A model generated the notes under the pieces. That model was not told the origin of the DNA. It saw nothing but the letters and a program-made list of their open reading frames with translations, and did not search any database. A DNA stretch of 10,859 bases from Alphaproteobacteria bacterium (GTDB lineage: Bacteria > Pseudomonadota > Alphaproteobacteria > Sphingomonadales > Emcibacteraceae), in contig NVTJ01000004.1 of assembly GCA_002401545.1 (NCBI GenBank), positions 20,024-30,882 on the forward strand, in the 5' to 3' direction. A program made the position numbers and the translations under genes. The first letter of the stretch is position 1. Each line of letters starts with the position of its first letter. Below, in pieces: positions 6,221-10,859 of the stretch.

Positions 6221-7024
6221 ATGACTGTCCATATTGAAAAAATCGCAAAACCCCTGTTATTAGTGGTGCTGGCTCTATTAATATCCGCCTGTTCGGACAA
6301 GCAAAAGGAACAAAAAGTGTATACTACTGAATCTGGTCTCAAGTATGAAATTCTGACCGTTGGCACCGGGGCCAGCCCCACCGCCGAAGACAGCGTCACC
6401 GTGCATTATGAAGGCACCCTCATGGACGGCACCAAATTTGACAGTTCATATGACCGGGGCGAGACCATCAGCTTCGCCCTGAACCGGGTGATCAAAGGCT
6501 GGACCGAAGGTCTGCAATTGATGAAGGAAGGGGCGAAATATAAATTCACCATCCCCTCAGAGCTGGCTTACGGCGAACAGGGCGGCGGCCCCATTCCCCC
6601 CAATTCCGATCTGATCTTCATCGTTGAACTGTTCAAGGTTAACGTGGATGAAGGCAAAGAATTTCTCAAACTGAATAAAGAAAAATCCGGCATCAAAACC
6701 ACCGACAGCGGCCTGCAATATAAAGTCCTGCTGGAAGGAACCGGCAAAAGCCCCAGCGCCACAGACCGGGTCACCGTGCATTATGAAGGCACATTGATCG
6801 ACGGCACCAAATTCGACAGCTCATATGACCGGGGAGAGCCCATAGATTTCGGCCTGAATCAGGTTATTCGCGGCTGGACTGAGGGCGTGCAATTGATGAA
6901 AGAAGGCGCAAAATACAAATTTTTCATCCCCTCCGATCTGGCTTACGGCGAACAGGGGTCACCGGGTGCCATCCCACCCAATGCCGCCCTGATTTTCACC
7001 GTCGAACTGATCCGGGTAAATTAG
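6221..7024 (+). CDS. Lipoprotein with two tandem FKBP-type peptidyl-prolyl isomerase domains
   Basis: This 267-residue protein should catalyse cis-trans isomerisation of prolyl bonds and assist protein folding in the periplasm. A lipoprotein signal ends in LLISAC with the lipidated cysteine at residue 24. FKBP domain 1 spans about 38-141 (Y63, F73, D74, V90, I91, W94, Y117) and domain 2 about 163-267 (Y188, F198, D199, V215, I216, W219, Y242), so both keep the pocket residues and look active. The linker GKEFLKLNKEKSGIKTTDSG resembles the segment before the catalytic domain in Mip/FkpA proteins. The start chosen is ATG 6221 with GAGAGAG 6 nt upstream; an upstream in-frame TTG at 6188 would spoil the signal peptide. 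It is divergent from the inositol operon. No +2 Asp follows the cysteine (Ser instead), so outer-membrane sorting is likely. Confidence 0.92.
   Translation: MTVHIEKIAKPLLLVVLALLISACSDKQKEQKVYTTESGLKYEILTVGTGASPTAEDSVTVHYEGTLMDGTKFDSSYDRGETISFALNRVIKGWTEGLQLMKEGAKYKFTIPSELAYGEQGGGPIPPNSDLIFIVELFKVNVDEGKEFLKLNKEKSGIKTTDSGLQYKVLLEGTGKSPSATDRVTVHYEGTLIDGTKFDSSYDRGEPIDFGLNQVIRGWTEGVQLMKEGAKYKFFIPSDLAYGEQGSPGAIPPNAALIFTVELIRVN
6395..6958 (+). repeat. Intragenic direct repeat encoding the duplicated FKBP core, period 375 bp
   Basis: Bases 6395-6583 and 6770-6958 encode residues 59-121 and 184-246. By my count 54 of these 63 residues are identical, and long DNA runs such as GTGCATTATGAAGGCAC (6401 and 6776) and GCTTACGGCGAACAGGG (6566 and 6941) are shared at an exact 375-bp offset. 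This indicates an in-frame domain duplication that is recent or kept similar by gene conversion. Confidence 0.85.
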
Positions 7025-7041
7025 GGTCAACGCCCCAAGTC

Positions 7042-7070
7042 TTGCTTTTCATGCTGCCATAGTATTTAAT
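7042..7070 (+). promoter_or_regulatory. Weak promoter upstream of the DUF423 gene
   Basis: TTGCTT (7042-7047) and TTTAAT (7065-7070) are separated by 17 bp. The -10 matches five of six consensus bases and the -35 only three. The gap after the FKBP stop is only 56 bp with no clear terminator, so the DUF423 gene may also be read from the FKBP promoter. Confidence 0.3.
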
Positions 7071-7080
7071 TTGAGAAAAT

Positions 7081-7494
7081 ATGGATTTTTTTATGAAAAC
7101 ACTTCTTATCATAGCTGCCCTCAGCGGGTTTTCAGCAGTCCTGATCGGGGCATCGGGTTCTCATGCTTTAGCCCCTTATATGGATGAAAGAGGCACAGAA
7201 TTATTCAACCGAGCCAGTCTGTATCACCATCTTCTCAGTCTGGCTTTATTTGGCTGTGCGCTTCTTTGGCCAACGGTCAAGGCAAACGCCAAAAACCCCG
7301 CGAAGGCTTTAAAATTTCTGAGAATCTCCGCTACGCTGTTCATGATGGGTCTGCTGCTTTTCAGCGGCTTGCTTTACCTTGTGGCCCTGAACCCCGATTT
7401 TCCGCTTAAATTCCTCATTCCTTTTGGCGGGCTGTCCACCATGCTGGCCTGGCTTATGCTCATAGGAGTCGCCCTGTCCCTGAAGGCGGAATAG
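7081..7494 (+). CDS. DUF423 family small membrane protein (YgdD-like)
   Basis: This is a 137-residue protein with four hydrophobic segments covering nearly its whole length. Family marks are ALSGFSAVLIGASGSHAL near the N-terminus, FNRASLYHHLLSLAL and PFGGLSTMLAWLML near the C-terminus, matching DUF423 (E. coli YgdD type), an inner-membrane family of unknown function. The usual GAFGAH motif reads GASGSH here. Two starts are possible: ATG 7081, and ATG 7093 in the same frame. GGA lies 7 nt before the latter, and the candidate promoter would leave almost no leader before 7081. The stop is only 2 bp from the stop of the convergent peroxiredoxin gene. Confidence 0.88.
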   Translation: MDFFMKTLLIIAALSGFSAVLIGASGSHALAPYMDERGTELFNRASLYHHLLSLALFGCALLWPTVKANAKNPAKALKFLRISATLFMMGLLLFSGLLYLVALNPDFPLKFLIPFGGLSTMLAWLMLIGVALSLKAE

Positions 7495-7496
7495 CT

Positions 7497-7979
7497 TTAC
7501 AGTTGGGTCAACATATGATCCGCACTGGATACATGGAATTCACCCGGACCTTCCACATTTAAGCTTGTCACAGTGCCATCTTCAACAATAATCGAGAACC
7601 GCTGCCCCCGCATTCCCATGCCATAGGCTTTACCGTCCATTTCCAATCCTAATGCCCTGGAGAAATCCCCGTTACCGTCGGCCAGCATACTGACTTTGCC
7701 ACCGGCATTCTGGGCCGCACCCCAAGCCCCCATGACAAAAGCATCATTAACCGCAATACAGACAATTTCATCAACGCCTTTTGCTTTAAAAGCATCCGCC
7801 TGATTAATAAACCCCGGCAGGTGCTTTGCGGAACAAGTCGGCGTAAAAGCCCCCGGCACTGAAAATAAAGCGACCTTGCGGCCCTTGAAAATATCTTCTG
7901 TCGTTCTGGGGGCTGGCCCCTCTGCGGTCATTTCTACGAGGGTGGCTTCTGGTAATTTATCGCCAACGGCTATGGTCAT
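7497..7979 (-). CDS. Peroxiredoxin, Prx5/glutaredoxin-dependent type
   Basis: This 160-residue cytosolic thiol peroxidase should reduce hydrogen peroxide and organic hydroperoxides. The peroxidatic cysteine is C49 in VPGAFTPTCS, with the conserved threonine two residues earlier and arginine R127 (MRGQRFS). C74 in EIVCIAVNDAFVM is a conserved position in this class. The length and C-terminal GPGEFHVSSADHML fit the short Prx5-like proteins of proteobacteria, which use glutathione or glutaredoxin. The start at 7979 is supported by AGAAGG 6 nt upstream and by homology beginning at MTIAVGDKLP. The ATG overlaps the stop of the symporter gene (ATGA), so it is translationally coupled as the last gene of that operon. 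No terminator fits before the convergent DUF423 gene. Confidence 0.95.
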   Translation of the reverse strand: MTIAVGDKLPEATLVEMTAEGPAPRTTEDIFKGRKVALFSVPGAFTPTCSAKHLPGFINQADAFKAKGVDEIVCIAVNDAFVMGAWGAAQNAGGKVSMLADGNGDFSRALGLEMDGKAYGMGMRGQRFSIIVEDGTVTSLNVEGPGEFHVSSADHMLTQL

Positions 7980-9403
7980 GGGGTATCCTTCTCTGGTTGA
8001 TTTAATCTGGTTGCACAGAGCAATATAAAAGAAACTGCGAACGGCACAAGTCTTTCCAGTATATCCCCCACAGAATTCGGCTGAAGATAAAAGAATATGG
8101 TCAGGAACAATCCTGTCACCATGGCGGGAAGAATGGCTTTCGGGTTCAGCCTCACCCCGGCAAGCCGCAGCACGATCACCGGACCAAAGGCCGCCCCCAA
8201 CGCCCCCCAGGCAAACAGAACCCGGGAAAATATATCGGACGGCAGCAGGATGGCCACCGCCACGGAAAGCCCGCACAGCAGGCTGATCACCAGGCGCGAT
8301 ACCCAAAGCCGGCTTTCCCCTTCATCCGGCTCGCCCATAATATCATGGGCAATGGCAGACGCACTGACCAGAAGTTGACTGTCCGCCGTTGACATGATGG
8401 CACTCAACACCGCCGCCAGCAAAACCGCTCCGACAACCGTTGACAACAAATTTTCCGTCATAATAAAAAATAACTGCTCCGGGTCGGCAAGCGGGCCGGA
8501 TATGAGAATTTTTCCACAAAGCCCGAGGATCACCATATTGCCCAGCACTATGAGAAACCAGAATATGGCCAGTTTCTGCGCTGTCCTGACCGCTGCCGCA
8601 TCCCGGATCGACATAAACCGGGTTAACAGATGAGGCTGACCAAATGTCCCCAGCCCCATGGCCAGAATCCCCATGATAAAGCCCGCCGCCATCAAGCCCG
8701 CATTGGGACCGGTGAGGGACAGTTGTTCCGCTGTCGATACCGCCTGCAGCCCCGTCCATAAACCTGAAAATCCGCCAACCTCACGCAAAGCTGTCATGGG
8801 CAGAATAATGGCCGCCAGCAACATCAACATACCCTGCAGGGTATCGGTCAGTGCCACGGCCCAGAAGCCGCCAAGCAACGTATAGATCAGCACAATCCCG
8901 CCGCCGAGCATAATGCTGGTGGATATGGATATGTCGAATGTTGCGGCAAAAGCCTTGCCCGCCCCCATAAACTGGGTCGCCACATAAAAAACAAAGCAGA
9001 AAGTCACCACAGCGGCGGCAAAGAAGCGAATATTTCTTCTGACCTTCGCCGAACCTTCCAGGGCCAGCAGGTCCGTCACTGTCACCAGCTGTTTTTCTGC
9101 CGCAATCTTTTGCAGGCGCGGAGCCAGCCATAACCATGATGCCCCATGCCCCCACATTAAACCCAGAAAAATCCAGATGACGGAAATACCCATGGTAAAG
9201 GCCGCGGCACTCAGGCTGAGGATGGTCCAGGCGGAGGCGGAGCTTGCCGCGTAGCTGATGGAAGCAACAAATGGCCCCAGCGCACGACTGCCAATAAAAA
9301 AATCCGCATTATTATGGGTCCGCCTTTGCGCCCACAGGCCAATCAGGATCAGGATAACCTTGTAAATGACCAGAACGGTCAAAACCGTGACTTCTTTAGA
9401 CAT
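7976..9403 (-). CDS. Sodium:solute symporter, PutP (proline symporter) group
   Basis: This 475-residue inner-membrane transporter of the SSS family has about 13 hydrophobic segments. Diagnostic blocks are LGTFGQPHLLTRFM (251-264), the proline-symporter signature region, and SAIMSTADSQLLVSASAIAHD (334-354) with S338/T339 at the usual Na2 sodium-site positions. SSASAW (54-59) aligns with the first unwound helix, but the aspartate that is essential in E. coli PutP (D55) is a serine here. Sodium-coupled uptake is likely; proline is the best guess but related proteins may carry other small solutes. AGGGG lies just 3 nt upstream of the ATG. The gene begins 25 bp after the DsbD-like stop and overlaps the peroxiredoxin start by 4 bp. 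Confidence 0.87.
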   Translation of the reverse strand: MSKEVTVLTVLVIYKVILILIGLWAQRRTHNNADFFIGSRALGPFVASISYAASSASAWTILSLSAAAFTMGISVIWIFLGLMWGHGASWLWLAPRLQKIAAEKQLVTVTDLLALEGSAKVRRNIRFFAAAVVTFCFVFYVATQFMGAGKAFAATFDISISTSIMLGGGIVLIYTLLGGFWAVALTDTLQGMLMLLAAIILPMTALREVGGFSGLWTGLQAVSTAEQLSLTGPNAGLMAAGFIMGILAMGLGTFGQPHLLTRFMSIRDAAAVRTAQKLAIFWFLIVLGNMVILGLCGKILISGPLADPEQLFFIMTENLLSTVVGAVLLAAVLSAIMSTADSQLLVSASAIAHDIMGEPDEGESRLWVSRLVISLLCGLSVAVAILLPSDIFSRVLFAWGALGAAFGPVIVLRLAGVRLNPKAILPAMVTGLFLTIFFYLQPNSVGDILERLVPFAVSFILLCATRLNQPEKDTP

Positions 9404-9428
9404 ATTCCCCTATCTTACAGTTTTTATA

Positions 9429-10256
9429 TCATGGGCGGACAATGATCTTCATTTCACTGGCCCCGTTATCTTCTGATAACAGGGTCAGGGTAAGCTCCTG
9501 CCCTTCCAGCGGCAGCTTCCCGTTATGAATAATATTAAACCGGCCATGGCCTTTTGCCGTCACCCGCCCGAATAAAAGACCATTGGCACCTTCAAGAATG
9601 ATATTTTCAATATTGATAAAATTTTCCGGCAAGCGGAGCAGCAGCATATTTTCCTGATCCGGGTCTGGCCTGATCACAATATCCCTGCCGGACAACTTAA
9701 CAGGAACCAGATCACGGTAGCGATCAAGCTGTGCCTTCTGAAAAAGCGATATTTTAATATTTTCCACTGAGGAAATATCAAGACTGTAGGTCGCTTCCTG
9801 AGGAATGCAAACTTCCGCACAAATCAAATATTGCAGGTCAAGCGCGAGAGAAACCGGCATCCCCGTATCGGCAATCTCCACATCAATGGGCAGGATCACC
9901 TCATCATGATAGATATAGGTATCCATATCAAATATATTTATCAGCTCGGGCACAGGCCATCTGACCGCAATGGCCCGGACATTTTCAGTCTCTTTCCATG
10001 TCCAGCGCGGCGGCAATCCGGCGTCCCCCGGGGTGCGCCAATATGTTTTCCATCCCGCTTTCAGGGATAATTGCCAGCCCAGATGAAGTATCCTGTTTTC
10101 CTTGTCATATCCGCCGACAAACAGCCGCGACCTGGTATGTTGATCAACGGTCCAGCGGGATGATAAATTCGCTGCCAGCACCTTTTCAGGGGAAAGGCCG
10201 GGCAGCAACAGAATGACAACAGCCAGCGTAAAAATTATATTTCTCATCATATGCAT
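9429..10256 (-). CDS. Periplasmic DsbD alpha-domain (ScsB-type) protein, stand-alone
   Basis: With the start at ATG 10254-10256 the protein has 275 residues and a clear signal peptide (hydrophobic core IIFTLAVVILLLPG, cleavage near VLAA). GWKTYWRTPGDAGLPPRW (about 69-86) and YLICAEVCIPQEATYSL (about 143-159) are hallmarks of the N-terminal domain of DsbD/ScsB disulfide reductases. C146 and C150 form the expected redox pair. In DsbD this domain receives electrons through the membrane domain and passes them to periplasmic partners. Here the transmembrane and C-terminal thioredoxin domains are absent, so a separate membrane partner must exist or the role differs. Nearby ATGs at 10250 and 10247 are also possible starts; a TTG at 10316 would bury the signal peptide. 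It is the first gene of an operon with the symporter and peroxiredoxin, and divergent from yqgE. Confidence 0.85.
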   Translation of the reverse strand: MHMMRNIIFTLAVVILLLPGLSPEKVLAANLSSRWTVDQHTRSRLFVGGYDKENRILHLGWQLSLKAGWKTYWRTPGDAGLPPRWTWKETENVRAIAVRWPVPELINIFDMDTYIYHDEVILPIDVEIADTGMPVSLALDLQYLICAEVCIPQEATYSLDISSVENIKISLFQKAQLDRYRDLVPVKLSGRDIVIRPDPDQENMLLLRLPENFINIENIILEGANGLLFGRVTAKGHGRFNIIHNGKLPLEGQELTLTLLSEDNGASEMKIIVRP

Positions 10257-10363
10257 TTTGTTTCTGTATATTCCACGGCTATTATTATATAGTCTATGTT
10301 CATCTATTATAATCAATATTATGTGAAAATTATGTCAAACATACCTTCAGGCCATAAATCCAT
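10257..10363. promoter_or_regulatory. Divergent promoter region between the DsbD-like gene and yqgE
   Basis: This 107-bp AT-rich gap holds a perfect TATAAT on each strand. On the plus strand it is at 10308-10313, a -10 for yqgE. On the minus strand it is the complement of 10284-10289, a -10 for the DsbD-like operon, with TTGATT (complement of 10311-10316) upstream at long spacing. The -35 elements are poor, so activators or an extended -10 may matter. The two promoters overlap and may interfere with each other. Confidence 0.45.
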
Positions 10364-10859
10364 ATGATTAAAGCAACCTATCTTGATGGACAATTGTTGC
10401 TTGCCATGCCGGGTATGACCGATCCCCGTTTTGACCATAGCGTTATTTATATGTGCAGTCATAGCGAAGAGGGCGCCATGGGACTGGTGATCAATTCCCC
10501 GGCGGTCAATATTGATTTCCCCGGCCTGCTGGATCAGTTGGATGTGACCTGTGACCCCCAAAGAGGTCTCTCAGACGCCAATGGGGAAGCTGAAGAAATC
10601 ATTCTCCATGCTGGTGGCCCCGTTGAAACCGGCCGTGGTTTCATCCTGCATACCGCTGATTATGTTCAGGAATCAACGATGATTATCTCGGAAACCATCG
10701 CGCTGACGGCGACAATTGATATTCTGGCCGCCATTGCCCGGGGCACCGGCCCGGCGAACTATATTATTGCCCTTGGTTATACCGGCTGGGGCAAGGGTCA
10801 GCTTGAGGCCGAAATCAACCGCAACAGCTGGCTCACTATAGAGGCAGATGAAGAGTTGC
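10364..10859 (+). CDS. YqgE/AlgH family protein (DUF179), partial at right edge
   Basis: The frame runs from ATG 10364 for 165 codons to the window edge, where probably 10-25 residues are missing. YLDGQLLLAMPGMTDPRF, HSVIYMCSHSEEGAMGLVIN and LHAGGPVETGRGFILH are family hallmarks, as is YTGWGKGQLEAEI near the end. YqgE/AlgH proteins are small, widely conserved and of unresolved function. AlgH was linked to alginate regulation in Pseudomonas. The start is set by family alignment; the only Shine-Dalgarno trace is AGG (10349-10351), 12 nt away. A short frame of 11 codons beginning at ATG 10332 ends in TGA that overlaps this ATG. The gene is divergent from the DsbD-like gene, an arrangement I recall from other Alphaproteobacteria. 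Confidence 0.92.
   Translation, partial: MIKATYLDGQLLLAMPGMTDPRFDHSVIYMCSHSEEGAMGLVINSPAVNIDFPGLLDQLDVTCDPQRGLSDANGEAEEIILHAGGPVETGRGFILHTADYVQESTMIISETIALTATIDILAAIARGTGPANYIIALGYTGWGKGQLEAEINRNSWLTIEADEEL

Noticed and set aside
7025..7050. Possible intrinsic terminator after the FKBP gene
   Set aside because: Only a 3-bp GGG/CCC stem can be formed and the T-run is short and interrupted, so it is not supported.
7980..8306. An in-frame upstream extension of the peroxiredoxin, giving a 269-residue protein
   Set aside because: The extension is the symporter gene read in another frame. Peroxiredoxin homology begins at MTIAVGDKLP, with a good ribosome site just before that ATG.
10257..10316. 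A 20-residue N-terminal extension of the DsbD-like protein starting at TTG
   Set aside because: It would put a polar stretch before the signal peptide and would cover the AT-rich promoter region. The ATG at 10256 or just after is far more likely.

Overview
The window looks like chromosome of a mesophilic, probably marine, alphaproteobacterium with GC content that looks close to 50 %. This is inferred from the gene families: an ACR3 arsenite pump beside a divergent ArsR, a YqgE/AlgH protein next to a DsbD-alpha-like protein, a short Prx5-type peroxiredoxin and a DUF1326/DUF2182 pair. An order such as Kordiimonadales or a relative is a guess. I see no rRNA, tRNA, CRISPR array, insertion sequence, integrase or phage gene.

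Layout. (1) 1-1348: an arsenic-type module, with a 5'-end fragment of an ArsR repressor gene (minus) divergent from acr3 (plus); two palindromes lie in the shared promoter region. (2) 1332-4076 (minus): a compact three-gene operon of DUF1326 protein, DUF2182 membrane protein (ATGA overlap) and an exported amidohydrolase (7 bp gap). Its last gene overlaps the acr3 end convergently by 17 bp. (3) 4153-6018 (minus): myo-inositol-1-phosphate synthase followed by a stand-alone CTP:inositol-1-phosphate cytidylyltransferase, which together make CDP-inositol from glucose-6-phosphate. The leader of this operon has a terminator-like hairpin. (4) 6221-7494 (plus): a lipoprotein with two tandem FKBP domains, then a DUF423 membrane protein. 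(5) 7497-10256 (minus): a DsbD-alpha-like periplasmic protein, a sodium:solute symporter of the PutP group and a Prx5-type peroxiredoxin coupled to it by an ATGA overlap. (6) 10364-end (plus): yqgE/algH, cut by the window edge.

How the genes may work together. ArsR and Acr3 form a sense-and-expel pair for arsenite. The DUF1326/DUF2182 pair is rich in Cys and Met and looks like a handler of a soft metal, but its function is not known to me. The inositol pair feeds CDP-inositol to a CDP-alcohol phosphotransferase that is not in the window. The last minus-strand operon mixes thiol-redox functions (DsbD-alpha, peroxiredoxin) with a transporter.

Most genes here are recognisable families. The parts most worth attention are the CDP-inositol pair with its hairpin leader in an apparent mesophile, and the DUF1326/DUF2182/amidohydrolase operon.
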